Shown here in pieces: positions 1 to 7,566 of a stretch of 25,572 bases of DNA. The position numbers and the translations under genes were made by a program. The stretch spans positions 1 through 25,572 of IMG/VR virus record IMGVR_UViG_3300020439_000072. The stretch is one strand, 5' to 3'. The notes beneath the pieces are model-generated. The model ran no database searches. It was given only the letters and a program-made list of their open reading frames with translations, and had not been told where the DNA came from. Each line of letters opens with the position of its first letter. Within the stretch, counting starts at the first letter, position 1. This stretch comes from a virus.

Positions 1-2
1 AT

Positions 3-89
3 ATTGCAGACGCACAGGACCAGATTGTGACTGAGTATCAGTCTATGTTCAGTCCCATCATTGCTCCTAGCAAGAAACTTGCTCTCTGA
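3..89 (+). CDS. C-terminal end of upstream gene, probably clamp-loader large subunit gp44 (partial)
   Basis: Only the third frame is open from the window edge to the TGA at 87-89; it encodes the last 28 residues, ending in APSKKLAL. The fragment carries no diagnostic motif. The guess of gp44 rests on gene order: in T4-like phages gp44 (AAA+ clamp-loader ATPase) precedes gp62 and regA, both of which lie just downstream here. If so, the nuclease/methyltransferase pair is inserted between the two clamp-loader genes. It could instead be another protein. Confidence 0.55.
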   Translation: MADAQDQIVTEYQSMFSPIIAPSKKLAL

Positions 90-104
90 TTCTTTTATTT
101 TATT

Positions 105-626
105 ATGATTAACATTGATCGCATCAACCTTGAACAGTTTTTTGGTTGCGTGAACGCTACTAATGACAAACAGATGAAGTCTAATGCATTCAAATCTCTT
201 CGTACTTGGTTGCAGGAGAATTCTTTTGCCAAGTGGAGTGATGGTCAATTTGAATATGTTGGAGATTACAAAGATGGAGTTGATTTTATTTCGGAAGATA
301 ATATCAACTATGAGATGAAGGGTAAACTCAAGATGTTTAACAAGAATGGATCTACATCTGTAATTGATCTTAAAAATTTCCGTGGAGATAAAAAAGTAGT
401 CGATAAGACCTTTGACTACATGTTGCTTGTGGATACTGGGTCTATGTCAATTGGAATTGTTGATTGGGACACTGTAGAAAAGCGTATTTACTTTACTCCT
501 AAATCTCCTACTGCCAAAGTTAAGTTTCTTGCAGGAGACTTTACTATGCTTGCTAAAGATATTAAACCTGCAGAGAGGAGTATTACCGCTTCTGACCTTA
601 TTGATAATCTGCAGGAGATTCTTTGA
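105..626 (+). CDS. Putative PD-(D/E)XK nuclease, possible restriction partner of the adjacent methyltransferase
   Basis: A 173-aa protein that I do not recognise by name. Residues 58-72 read G-V-D60, nine residues, then E70-M-K72, which fits the D-x(n)-E-x-K metal-binding core of PD-(D/E)XK nucleases. A beta-rich stretch around 85-120 follows (VIDLKNFRGD and FDYMLLVD), as expected for that fold. The gene is directly coupled to a Dam-type methyltransferase: its TGA at 624-626 overlaps the ATG at 626. Such a pairing is typical of type II restriction-modification. The motif is short and could be chance. A non-nuclease phage protein remains possible, and no catalytic claim is secure without a structure-based search. 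Confidence 0.6.
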   Translation: MINIDRINLEQFFGCVNATNDKQMKSNAFKSLRTWLQENSFAKWSDGQFEYVGDYKDGVDFISEDNINYEMKGKLKMFNKNGSTSVIDLKNFRGDKKVVDKTFDYMLLVDTGSMSIGIVDWDTVEKRIYFTPKSPTAKVKFLAGDFTMLAKDIKPAERSITASDLIDNLQEIL

Positions 627-1540
627 TGAAGAGTTATAAGACTCCTCTCCGCTACCCTGGAGGCAAGTCTAGAGCGTGTAAAAAGATGGACCCTTACTTC
701 CCTGATCTCAGGGACTATAAGGAGTATCATGAACCCTTCATTGGTGGTGGCAGTGTTGCCATACATCTCACTAAGAAGTATCCGCATCTGAAGGTCTGGG
801 TAAATGATCTTCACTATCCTCTGGCAACCTTCTGGCAACAGTTGCAAAAGAATGGATCACAAATGGAAGTGATTCTTGATGAACTAAAATCAAAGTATCC
901 AGATCCAGATCGTGCTAGGGGATTGTTCACTTCTGCAAAACAATATGTGGAAGAAGATAATTCAGATCCTCTGTGGACCGCCATCTACTTCTATGTTGTT
1001 AATAAGTGCTCCTTCTCTGGGTTGTCTCAATCATCTTCATTCTCAAGTCAGGCATCTGTTAGTAACTTCTCTTTTAAAGGGATTCTCAAATTGAGTGGTT
1101 ATCAACAACTTATACATAATTGGACGATAACTAATTACTCATACGATCAAATCTTAGATGAATCTTCGGAGCGATCTAATGCATTTGTTTATCTTGATCC
1201 ACCTTATGACATCAAAGATAATCTCTATGGTGCAAAGGGTGGCACGATGCATAAAGGATTTGATCATGACAAGTTTGCAGAAGACTGTAACAACTCTTCT
1301 ACAGACATGATGATTAGTTACAATTCTGATCAACTTGTGAAAGATCGGTTTACTGACTCTAAATGGAGAACGGGTGAGTTTGATCTTACATACACCATGA
1401 GATCTGTTGGTGATTACATGAGTGATCAAAAGGAACGTAAAGAACTACTCTTGATGAACTATGAATGCAAAAGTATCACTGTACAAAGCGGGCAAACTGT
1501 GGGAGGAGAGCTACGTAGCGCGAGACTTCCAGGATGCTAG
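626..1540 (+). CDS. dam: DNA adenine N6-methyltransferase, Dam/D12 class
   Basis: Transfers a methyl group from S-adenosylmethionine to adenine N6 in DNA; the D12 class includes Dam and DpnII-type (GATC) enzymes. The SAM-binding N-terminal motif RYPGGKS lies at residues 9-15, motif I EPFIGGGS at 36-43, and the catalytic DPPY at 191-194. The ATG at 626 is preferred over the in-frame TTG at 623 because it overlaps the upstream stop. The protein is 304 aa. The usual C-terminal end of the family (ELLLMNY) is reached at about residue 280. The last 25 residues run out of frame through the start of the next gene and look like a stop-loss extension. GATC is plentiful in the window (for example at 117 and 366), so the phage does not avoid that site. 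Confidence 0.93.
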   Translation: MKSYKTPLRYPGGKSRACKKMDPYFPDLRDYKEYHEPFIGGGSVAIHLTKKYPHLKVWVNDLHYPLATFWQQLQKNGSQMEVILDELKSKYPDPDRARGLFTSAKQYVEEDNSDPLWTAIYFYVVNKCSFSGLSQSSSFSSQASVSNFSFKGILKLSGYQQLIHNWTITNYSYDQILDESSERSNAFVYLDPPYDIKDNLYGAKGGTMHKGFDHDKFAEDCNNSSTDMMISYNSDQLVKDRFTDSKWRTGEFDLTYTMRSVGDYMSDQKERKELLLMNYECKSITVQSGQTVGGELRSARLPGC

Positions 1541-1634
1541 AGAGATTGCACTTGCAAGAAATCCTGGAGCAACTATTACAGGTGTTAGTGCAATTTTTGG
1601 TTCCGACGAAATTCCTGATCATTACAAGCAATAA
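1461..1634 (+). CDS. Small conserved-looking protein, 57 aa, function unknown
   Basis: The frame begins at ATG 1461 inside the end of the methyltransferase gene and stops at TAA 1632-1634, which overlaps the ATG of gp62 (TAATG). The product starts MNAKVSLYKAGKLWEE and ends IPDHYKQ. It has an ordered, mixed charged and hydrophobic composition with no low-complexity bias. It explains the otherwise empty stretch 1541-1633 and keeps the head-to-tail packing of the operon. I do not know its function. It is unlikely to be chance, because it spans the gap exactly and is coupled at its 3' end. Confidence 0.75.
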   Translation: MNAKVSLYKAGKLWEESYVARDFQDAREIALARNPGATITGVSAIFGSDEIPDHYKQ

Positions 1635-1999
1635 TGGAACTGAAAGACTGGTTGAATTCTATTAATCAAACAAAAGAGGACTTGTCTGAGGACATCAAGT
1701 CATATCCACCATTCATTGTCAATCGTTGCTTGTCTGGTCATTTGGATTGTGTTTTGTTTGCCAATGAGATGAATAAGAATGGTCATCTTGATAAAGACAT
1801 GCAATATTCTTTTTATCTAAATAGTTTGAGGAAGCGTAAAAGGTTTTCTCCTTGGCTCCGAAAGGATAAGATTACTGATCTTGATATTGTCAAGCAATAC
1901 TATGGTTATAGTAATGAGAAGGCAATGCAGGCATTGAAGATCTTGTCAAAAGATCAAATAGATTTTATTAAGAAACGACTTGACATTGGTGGAACATGA
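1634..1999 (+). CDS. 62: Clamp-loader small subunit gp62
   Basis: In T4-like phages gp62 and four gp44 subunits form the ATP-driven loader that places the gp45 sliding clamp on primer ends for polymerase gp43. The 121-aa product contains the cyanophage form of the family: YPPFIVNRCLSGH near residue 25, FANEMN, and LRKRKRFSPWL near residue 66, which parallels the basic P-R-GKRYGKWAK stretch of T4 gp62. It is shorter than the T4 protein (about 187 aa), as is usual for cyanophages. The start overlaps the upstream TAA, and the stop overlaps the regA start (ATGA), so translation of the two is probably coupled. Confidence 0.9.
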   Translation: MELKDWLNSINQTKEDLSEDIKSYPPFIVNRCLSGHLDCVLFANEMNKNGHLDKDMQYSFYLNSLRKRKRFSPWLRKDKITDLDIVKQYYGYSNEKAMQALKILSKDQIDFIKKRLDIGGT

Positions 2000-2433
2000 C
2001 AAACAGTATTGAACCCCAGGTAAACTGGACACCTGAGATGATGGTTGAAGTTATGTTGAATGAACCAGATGACTTCCTGAAGGTTCGTGAAACTCTTACC
2101 CGCATCGGCGTTGCTTCACGCAAAGAAAAGAAACTTTATCAGTCTTGCCACATTCTCCATAAGCAAGGCAGGTACTACATCACTCACTTCAAGGAATTGT
2201 TTGCTCTTGATGGTAAACATGCAAACCTTACTGTAAATGATGTTCAGAGACGGAACAGGATTGCGAGACTCCTCTCTGATTGGGGTTTAATTAGCGTAGT
2301 AGATGGCGAATCCATTATGGATATCGCACCTTTAAACCAAATCAAGGTTTTATCCTACAAAGATAAGAACGATTGGATTCTGGAACAGAAGTATAATATT
2401 GGGTCGAAGAAAAAAGTAGAAGCGACCGAGTAA
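1996..2433 (+). CDS. regA: RegA translational repressor of early genes
   Basis: RegA binds the initiation region of early phage mRNAs, including those of replication genes, and blocks ribosome access. The protein matches T4 RegA closely through EPDDFLKVRETLTRIG, LYQSCHILHKQGRYYI and HFKELF, followed by LLSDWGLI and a C-terminal K.DWILEQKYNIG. It is 145 aa against 122 in T4. Part of the excess is N-terminal: T4 RegA begins at the equivalent of MVEVMLNEPDDF. Initiation at ATG 2038 or 2041 is therefore possible, although ATG 1996 is coupled to the gp62 stop. A charged tail (KKKVEATE) is extra. Confidence 0.95.
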   Translation: MTNSIEPQVNWTPEMMVEVMLNEPDDFLKVRETLTRIGVASRKEKKLYQSCHILHKQGRYYITHFKELFALDGKHANLTVNDVQRRNRIARLLSDWGLISVVDGESIMDIAPLNQIKVLSYKDKNDWILEQKYNIGSKKKVEATE

Positions 2434-2437
2434 TCTT

Positions 2438-2635
2438 ATGGAAGATCTGGAACAAGACGGATATCAACTATTTTTATCGATAGAAGACGTTCGTCTGTTT
2501 TATGATCATACGTGCTATTCTATTGAGAAGTGGCCAGGAGCACCTGCTAGACCATACGAAGAACAAGAGTTTTTGCGGCATTTGAAGTCTCAACTGTTTG
2601 CTATGCTTGCTGACCACACGTTCAATAACGGTTAA
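2438..2635 (+). CDS. Small acidic protein, 65 aa, function unknown
   Basis: It begins four bases after the regA stop and ends at TAA 2633-2635. The product is acidic, starts MEDLEQDGYQLFLSIEDV and contains WPGAPARPYEEQEF, which looks like an ordered small domain. No membrane segment or catalytic motif is visible. Its position as the last gene of the clamp-loader/regA run, just before a non-coding gap, suggests co-transcription with regA. I recognise no function. Confidence 0.75.
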   Translation: MEDLEQDGYQLFLSIEDVRLFYDHTCYSIEKWPGAPARPYEEQEFLRHLKSQLFAMLADHTFNNG

Positions 2636-2751
2636 CCCTATAACCACATTCGGTTATCACGGTTACTCTTTTTTGTAGTTTATGGTTAAATAGTAGTGGA
2701 TGCCGTAAGGGTCCACACAACATAAACTCGCTTAGTAAAGGAGCTAAAACC
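2636..2751 (+). promoter_or_regulatory. Intergenic region upstream of hsp20: hairpin, late-promoter-like box and strong RBS
   Basis: Just after the upstream stop, ATAACC (2640-2645) and GGTTAT (2652-2657) can pair around a 6-nt loop, and a T-run follows at 2668-2674; this may be a weak terminator. TTAAATA at 2686-2692 is one base off the T4-type late box (NATAAATA). AAAGGAG at 2737-2743 is a clear Shine-Dalgarno site 8 bases before the hsp20 ATG. The terminator and promoter are tentative; the ribosome binding site is solid. Confidence 0.4.
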
Positions 2752-3186
2752 ATGGGTAACCTCATGAGATACGGTGCTGCAGATATTCCGCAGCTTCTGG
2801 ATAGAATCAATCGTAATAGTATTGGAATGGACGAGTACTTTGACCGTCTATTCAACGTACATGAATCATCTACCAACTATCCTCCTTATAATTTGATCCA
2901 GGTCAGCAATGTAGAATCGCGTTTAGAAATCGCGCTTGCTGGATTTAAAAAGGAAGAGGTAAATGTCTACACCGAATATGGAAAACTTTTTGTTGAAGGA
3001 CAAAAAGAATCTAAAGAAGATACAACAAGCTACGTCCATAGAGGAATGGCTCAACGATCTTTCACCAGAGCATGGACGCTCAGTGATGATACGGAAATTA
3101 GATCAGTTACTTTTGAGGATGGGTTACTGAGTGTTCAACTCGGTAAAGTGGTTCCTGAGCATCATGCTCGCAAAGACTACCTATAA
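2752..3186 (+). CDS. hsp20: Small heat-shock protein Hsp20 (alpha-crystallin family)
   Basis: An ATP-independent chaperone that holds unfolding proteins; cyanomyoviruses commonly carry one. The alpha-crystallin domain spans about residues 43-135. IQVSNVESRLEIALAGFKKE matches the family pattern of a beta strand followed by the A-x-P/G-F-x-K-E-D turn. VYTEYGKLFVEGQK, FTRAWTLSDD and the closing VTFEDGLLSVQL also match. The C-terminus (VVPEHHARKDYL) is the typical cyanophage tail. The gene has its own intergenic leader with a good ribosome binding site and is followed by a strong terminator, so it is probably transcribed alone. Confidence 0.93.
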   Translation: MGNLMRYGAADIPQLLDRINRNSIGMDEYFDRLFNVHESSTNYPPYNLIQVSNVESRLEIALAGFKKEEVNVYTEYGKLFVEGQKESKEDTTSYVHRGMAQRSFTRAWTLSDDTEIRSVTFEDGLLSVQLGKVVPEHHARKDYL

Positions 3187-3189
3187 ATA
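3182..3189 (+). promoter_or_regulatory. T4-type late promoter box (TATAAATA)
   Basis: A perfect match to the T4 late promoter -10 element; it overlaps the hsp20 stop codon (CTA TAA). T4-like cyanophages use the related NATAAATA. A transcript starting here would soon meet the terminator at 3219-3264, so it would either be a short RNA of about 70 nt or read through to the gene at 3297. Overlap with the coding end means chance cannot be excluded. Confidence 0.4.
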
Positions 3190-3218
3190 ACTGCGGGGAT
3201 ACCCAAATATCGTCGCCG

Positions 3219-3264
3219 CATGGGCGGGGTTGGTCAGAATCAACCCTTGCCCGCTTTTCTTTTT
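3219..3264 (+). terminator. Rho-independent terminator after hsp20
   Basis: GGGC at 3222-3225 and GGGTTG at 3227-3232 pair with CAACCC at 3241-3246 and GCCC at 3249-3252. The result is a long GC-rich stem with a small internal bulge and an 8-nt loop, followed by the T-rich run TTTTCTTTTT at 3255-3264. This is the clearest intrinsic terminator in the window. Confidence 0.85.
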
Positions 3265-3296
3265 CGTGCTAACATTATACTAAACTTCATTTAGTC

Positions 3297-3644
3297 ATGG
3301 CAATTAAATTAGCTGTCGTAAAGACAGGAGAACAAATTATTACTGATGTTGAAGAGATGCTTCTTGAAGACAAAGTAGTAGGATATTTCTTTAACAAACC
3401 TTGTGTAGTAAAAACTGGTGATCCAGAAGTCAGTGAGGAAGGTGGTGCTTCCTTTGAGATCAAACTGAGTCCTTGGATTGCTTTGGGTAAGGGATATAGA
3501 TTCCCAGTTCCTCTTGATTGGATTGTAACTTTTGTTGATCCTGTCAATGAACTCCATCGAATGTACATGGTTGACATCCTTAAGGAAGAATCTGAGGATC
3601 AAAGTCAATCTATGGTAGTAACTGATAGTTGTGAGGATTGCTGA
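3297..3644 (+). CDS. Small protein of unknown function, 115 aa, paralogue of the next gene
   Basis: The product starts MAIKLAVVKTGEQIITDVEE and is rich in beta-forming residues, with an acidic, cysteine-ended tail (SCEDC). Its layout is K-x-G-E-x-I, then E-E, then K-P-C-V-V, then L-S-P-W, then F-P-V-P-x-D-W-I-V-T-F-V-D-P. That layout recurs in the next protein, so the two look like diverged duplicates. A short all-beta (Sm- or SH3-like) fold is possible but only inferred. It lies after the hsp20 terminator and opens the run leading to polymerase gp43. I do not know the function. Confidence 0.8.
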   Translation: MAIKLAVVKTGEQIITDVEEMLLEDKVVGYFFNKPCVVKTGDPEVSEEGGASFEIKLSPWIALGKGYRFPVPLDWIVTFVDPVNELHRMYMVDILKEESEDQSQSMVVTDSCEDC

Positions 3645-3645
3645 T

Positions 3646-3900
3646 ATGGAACCCAAAGTCATTATCTTTCAAACTGGTGGAACTCTGATTGCTCGATTGG
3701 AGGAAGCACCTTCTGCTGACCTGGGCGAACCAGATTGTATTTTGGTACAACCATTCAATATTATGCCTGACGGAACCCTTCAAAATTGGTTGGGTGATAT
3801 CACGACAGACAGTAAGTTCAAGATTCATTCCGATAAGATCTTGACCATTGCCGAACCAACTGGTAGAATCAAAGAACTGTACAGCAGTTTGACTAAGTGA
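3646..3900 (+). CDS. Small protein of unknown function, 84 aa, paralogue of the previous gene
   Basis: I prefer ATG 3646, one base after the previous stop, to an upstream in-frame ATG at 3631 that would overlap the previous gene. The product starts MEPKVIIFQTGGTLIARLEE. It shares with its neighbour the order TGx-[IL] then EE, a CxLVxP/KPCVV strand, a central tryptophan, and a final strand with a proline (DKILTIAEP compared with DWIVTFVDP) followed by a short helix ending in Y. Its TGA overlaps the GTG start of gp43, so translation is likely coupled to the polymerase. Function unknown. Confidence 0.8.
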   Translation: MEPKVIIFQTGGTLIARLEEAPSADLGEPDCILVQPFNIMPDGTLQNWLGDITTDSKFKIHSDKILTIAEPTGRIKELYSSLTK

Positions 3901-6392
3901 GATTCTATACGAACGTCCAGATGGTCGGGAACCAGTTCCTCGTCAGGGGTTATGAAGACGGTAAACGCTTCACTACCCGCGAGAAGTGGAACCCGACCCT
4001 TTTTGTGCCCTCACAAAAGAAGACGTTCTATAAGACTCTTAGTGGAGAACAGGTTGAAGCAATCAAACCTGGGACCGTACATGAGTGCCGTGAGTTCATC
4101 AAAAAATATGATGGCGTAGAGGGATTTAAAATCTACGGTAATGAGAGGTTTATTTACCAATACATCTCTGAGAAGTATTCTGAGCAAGAGATTAAGTTTG
4201 ATATTGGTAAGATCATGCTATCTACCATTGACATTGAGGTTGCTTCTGAGAACGGATTCCCAGACGTAGAGTCTGCTGCTGAGGAAGTTCTTCTTATCAC
4301 TCTTCAGGACTATGCAACCAAGGAAATCATCACTTGGGGTCAGGGTCCATTCAAACTGAAGCAAGGGAATCACTATTACAAGCAGTTCAACAATGAAGAA
4401 GATCTTCTTCATGACTTTATCAGTTGGTGGATTGACAACACCCCAGAAGTTGTTACTGGATGGAATAGCAAACTGTATGATATTCCATACCTAGTTCGCC
4501 GTATTGATCGAATCCTTGGTGAGAAGTTGATGAAGCGACTTTCTCCATGGGGTCTTGTAACTGAGCAAGAAGTTTATATCCAAGGTAGGAAGCAACTGTC
4601 CTATGACATTGGTGGAGTCTCTCAGTTAGATTATCTGGATCTTTACAAGAAATTTACCTACACTAACCAGGAGTCTTACCGACTGGATCACATTGCAAAT
4701 GTGGAGTTAGGTCAGCAGAAGTTGGACCACTCCGAGTTTGATACATTCAAAGACTTCTATACAAACGGTTGGCAGAAGTTTGTAGAATACAACATCATTG
4801 ACGTGGAACTTGTTGACCGATTGGAAGACAAGATGAAGCTGATTGAACTTGCATTGACTATGGCATATGATGCCAAGGTCAATTATGAAGATGTGTTCTA
4901 TCAGGTGAGGATGTGGGACACGATCATTTATAACTACTTAAAGGGAAGGGGAATTGTTATTCCTCCTAAAGAGAAGTCTGACAAGAACGAAAAGTACGCA
5001 GGTGCTTATGTCAAGGAACCGACTCCAGGAAAGTATGATTGGGTGGTCAGTTTTGACCTTAATAGTCTGTACCCTCACCTTATTATGCAGTACAATATCT
5101 CGCCAGAGACGCTTCGTGATACCAGACATCCAGCGGCAACAGTTGATAGAATCCTTAATGAGGAGATAGACTTCGAGGATTACAAAGATAGTGCGGTGTG
5201 TGCTAACGGGTCCATGTACCGTAAGAATACTCGTGGGTTCTTGCCAGAACTCATGGATAAGATGTATAGCGAGCGAGTGATCTTCAAGAAGAAGATGCTC
5301 AAAGCAAAGCAAGCATATGAGAAGACCCCTACTAAAGAATTGGAGAAGGAAATTGCACGCTGTAACAATATTCAGATGGCTAAGAAGATCGCCCTTAACT
5401 CTGCCTATGGTGCTATTGGCAATCAATATTTTCGTTACTATAAACTTGCTAACGCCGAAGCAATCACCCTATCTGGACAAGTCTCCATCCGCTGGATTGA
5501 GAACAGAATGAATGCCTATCTAAATAGGATTCTAAAGACAGAAGACAAAGACTATGTTATTGCTTCTGATACTGATTCTATCTACCTACACCTTGGTCCG
5601 CTTGTTGATCGTGTATTTCCTGAAGGAACTGATGACAAAGGAAAAGTAGTGGAGTTCCTTGACAAAGCATGTCAAGATCAAATTGAACCCTTCATCGACA
5701 AGAGTTACAAGGAGTTGGCGGAGTATGTCAACGCTTATGATCAGAAGATGTTCATGAAGCGTGAGAACATTGCTGACCGTGGGATTTGGACAGCTAAGAA
5801 GCGATATATCTTGAATGTATGGAACAGTGAGGGTGTTGCCTATGCCGAACCCAAACTGAAGATCATGGGTATTGAAGCAGTTAAGTCATCAACCCCTGCA
5901 CCTTGTCGGACTATGATTAAGGGTGCTCTAAAACTTATGATGACTGGCACTGAAGAGGATGTGATTGAATTCATTGATAAGAGTAGAAATGAGTTTAAGC
6001 AACTCCCTCCTGAACAAATCTCATTCCCAAGATCTGTATCTAATGTCAAGAAGTATGAGTGTAGAACTTCTATCTACACAAAGGGAACACCCATTCACGT
6101 CAGGGGTGCTCTTCTATTCAATCATCATGTAAAGGATAAAAAACTGACTAATAAATATTCACTCATCAATAACGGAGAGAAGATTAAGTTCTGCTATTTG
6201 AAGGAACCAAACCCATTGAGAGAGAACGTCATCTCATTTATTCAAGAATTTCCTAAGGAACTTAACCTTGACAAGTATATTGATTACAACCTACAATTCG
6301 ACAAGAGTTTTGTTGAACCCGTAAAAACTATTCTCGACGCCATCGGATGGAATGTTGAGAAGACTGTAAACCTTGAACTATTTTTTGGATAA
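3897..6392 (+). CDS. 43: DNA polymerase gp43, family B, with proofreading exonuclease
   Basis: The replicative polymerase of T4-like phages, acting with the gp45 clamp, the clamp loader, the gp41 helicase and the gp61 primase. The N-terminal domain runs through MRFYTNVQMVGNQ. Exo motif I is TIDIE (D112, E114). Polymerase motif A is DLNSLYP at 387-393, motif B is K497 with NSAYG at 501-505, and motif C is SDTDS at 557-561. All catalytic aspartates are present. The 831-aa length is normal for cyanophages (T4: 898). The start is GTG at 3897, overlapping the upstream TGA; no ATG fits better. No intein or intron interruption is visible. Confidence 0.98.
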   Translation: MRFYTNVQMVGNQFLVRGYEDGKRFTTREKWNPTLFVPSQKKTFYKTLSGEQVEAIKPGTVHECREFIKKYDGVEGFKIYGNERFIYQYISEKYSEQEIKFDIGKIMLSTIDIEVASENGFPDVESAAEEVLLITLQDYATKEIITWGQGPFKLKQGNHYYKQFNNEEDLLHDFISWWIDNTPEVVTGWNSKLYDIPYLVRRIDRILGEKLMKRLSPWGLVTEQEVYIQGRKQLSYDIGGVSQLDYLDLYKKFTYTNQESYRLDHIANVELGQQKLDHSEFDTFKDFYTNGWQKFVEYNIIDVELVDRLEDKMKLIELALTMAYDAKVNYEDVFYQVRMWDTIIYNYLKGRGIVIPPKEKSDKNEKYAGAYVKEPTPGKYDWVVSFDLNSLYPHLIMQYNISPETLRDTRHPAATVDRILNEEIDFEDYKDSAVCANGSMYRKNTRGFLPELMDKMYSERVIFKKKMLKAKQAYEKTPTKELEKEIARCNNIQMAKKIALNSAYGAIGNQYFRYYKLANAEAITLSGQVSIRWIENRMNAYLNRILKTEDKDYVIASDTDSIYLHLGPLVDRVFPEGTDDKGKVVEFLDKACQDQIEPFIDKSYKELAEYVNAYDQKMFMKRENIADRGIWTAKKRYILNVWNSEGVAYAEPKLKIMGIEAVKSSTPAPCRTMIKGALKLMMTGTEEDVIEFIDKSRNEFKQLPPEQISFPRSVSNVKKYECRTSIYTKGTPIHVRGALLFNHHVKDKKLTNKYSLINNGEKIKFCYLKEPNPLRENVISFIQEFPKELNLDKYIDYNLQFDKSFVEPVKTILDAIGWNVEKTVNLELFFG

Positions 6393-6562
6393 TGGAACTT
6401 CCTATTACTGATGCAGAACTCGCTACTATCGTAAATGCCCTTCGTCTAGGTGGAGATACTTCTCTTTACCAAAAGTTGAAGATCATCAAGGAGATTCGTG
6501 AGGAGAACCCTGGTGGACCTTATAAAAAAATTGCCCGTGAACAGTTTGGATTTGTGATCTAA
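6392..6562 (+). CDS. Small protein between gp43 and uvsX, 56 aa, function unknown
   Basis: ATG 6392 overlaps the gp43 TAA, and its own TAA (6560-6562) overlaps the uvsX ATG, so the frame fills the gap exactly. The product starts MELPITDAELATIVNALRLG and has two likely helices. The second contains KLKIIKEIREENPGGPYKKIAREQFGFVI. The ending resembles a small helix-turn-helix or DNA-binding segment, but that is only an impression. Double coupling to two core replication genes makes it very likely real and co-expressed with them. Confidence 0.8.
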   Translation: MELPITDAELATIVNALRLGGDTSLYQKLKIIKEIREENPGGPYKKIAREQFGFVI

Positions 6563-7566
6563 TGGATTTTTTAAAAAGTATTGTAAAAGAGATTGGTGAT
6601 GAATACACACAACTCGCTGCCGATATTGACGAGACTGAACAATATGTGGACACGGGTTCGTACATTTTTAACGGACTCGTTTCAGGCAGTGTATTTGGTG
6701 GTGTATCTGGGAATAAGATTACTGCCATTGCTGGGGAGTCTAGCACTGGAAAAACTTTCTTCAGCCTCGCTGTCGTTAAAAATTTCCTTGACAGCAACCC
6801 TGATGGTTATTGTCTCTATTTTGACACTGAAGCAGCAGTTAATAAATCTCTTCTTCAGAGTCGCGGAATCGACCTCTCTAGGGTTGTCGTAGTTAATGTT
6901 GTAACTATCGAAGAGTTCCGAAGCAAGGCACTCAAGGCAGTTGATATGTATCTGAAAGCGCCTGAGGACGAGCGCAAACCGTGCATGTTTGTGCTAGACT
7001 CTCTTGGAATGCTATCCACGGAGAAGGAGATTACAGACGCTCTCAACGAGAAGCAAGTTAGAGACATGACCAAATCTCAACTTGTCAAAGGTGCGTTCCG
7101 TATGCTCACTCTTAAGTTGGGTCAGGCAAACATCCCCATGATCGTTACCAACCACACCTATGATGTTATCGGTGCTTACGTCCCCACAAAGGAAATGGGT
7201 GGCGGTTCTGGTCTTAAGTATGCTGCTTCCACTATCATCTATCTCAGCAAGAAGAAAGAGAAGGATGGGACAGAAGTGGTAGGTAACATCATCAAGGCAA
7301 AAACTGCTAAGTCTCGTTTGAGCAAGGAGAACAAAGATGTGGAAATTCGTCTTTATTACGATGAGCGTGGTCTTGATCGATATTATGGTCTTCTTGAACT
7401 CGGTGAACTCGGTGGTCTCTGGAAGAACGTTGCTGGACGCTACGAGATAGACGGTAAGAAAGTCTATGCCAAAGCAATCTATAAAGAACCTGAGAAGTAT
7501 TTTACTCCTGAAGTTCTAGAGCAACTCGACGTTATTGCTAAGTCCGAATTTAGTTATGGTGAGTAA
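6562..7566 (+). CDS. uvsX: UvsX recombinase (RecA family)
   Basis: An ATP-dependent strand-exchange protein that drives recombination-dependent replication in T4-like phages. Walker A GESSTGKT lies at residues 58-65. YFDTE at 87-91 follows the RecA-fold pattern. Walker B MFVLDS is at 142-147. The DNA-binding loop region follows, with TNHTYDVIGAY and GGGSGLKY. The C-terminal part is charged. The 334-aa length is close to that of cyanophage UvsX. The start and stop overlap the neighbouring genes, placing it in one translational run with gp43 and gp41. Confidence 0.97.
   Translation: MDFLKSIVKEIGDEYTQLAADIDETEQYVDTGSYIFNGLVSGSVFGGVSGNKITAIAGESSTGKTFFSLAVVKNFLDSNPDGYCLYFDTEAAVNKSLLQSRGIDLSRVVVVNVVTIEEFRSKALKAVDMYLKAPEDERKPCMFVLDSLGMLSTEKEITDALNEKQVRDMTKSQLVKGAFRMLTLKLGQANIPMIVTNHTYDVIGAYVPTKEMGGGSGLKYAASTIIYLSKKKEKDGTEVVGNIIKAKTAKSRLSKENKDVEIRLYYDERGLDRYYGLLELGELGGLWKNVAGRYEIDGKKVYAKAIYKEPEKYFTPEVLEQLDVIAKSEFSYGE

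Noticed and set aside
3166-3178. Short inverted repeat GAGCA-TGCTC at the end of hsp20
   Set aside because: A 5-bp stem inside coding sequence; the real terminator is the GC-rich hairpin at 3222-3252.
4938-5426. Minus-strand frame of 162 codons inside gp43
   Set aside because: It overlaps the conserved polymerase motifs A and B on the other strand; no promoter, ribosome binding site or recognisable domain.
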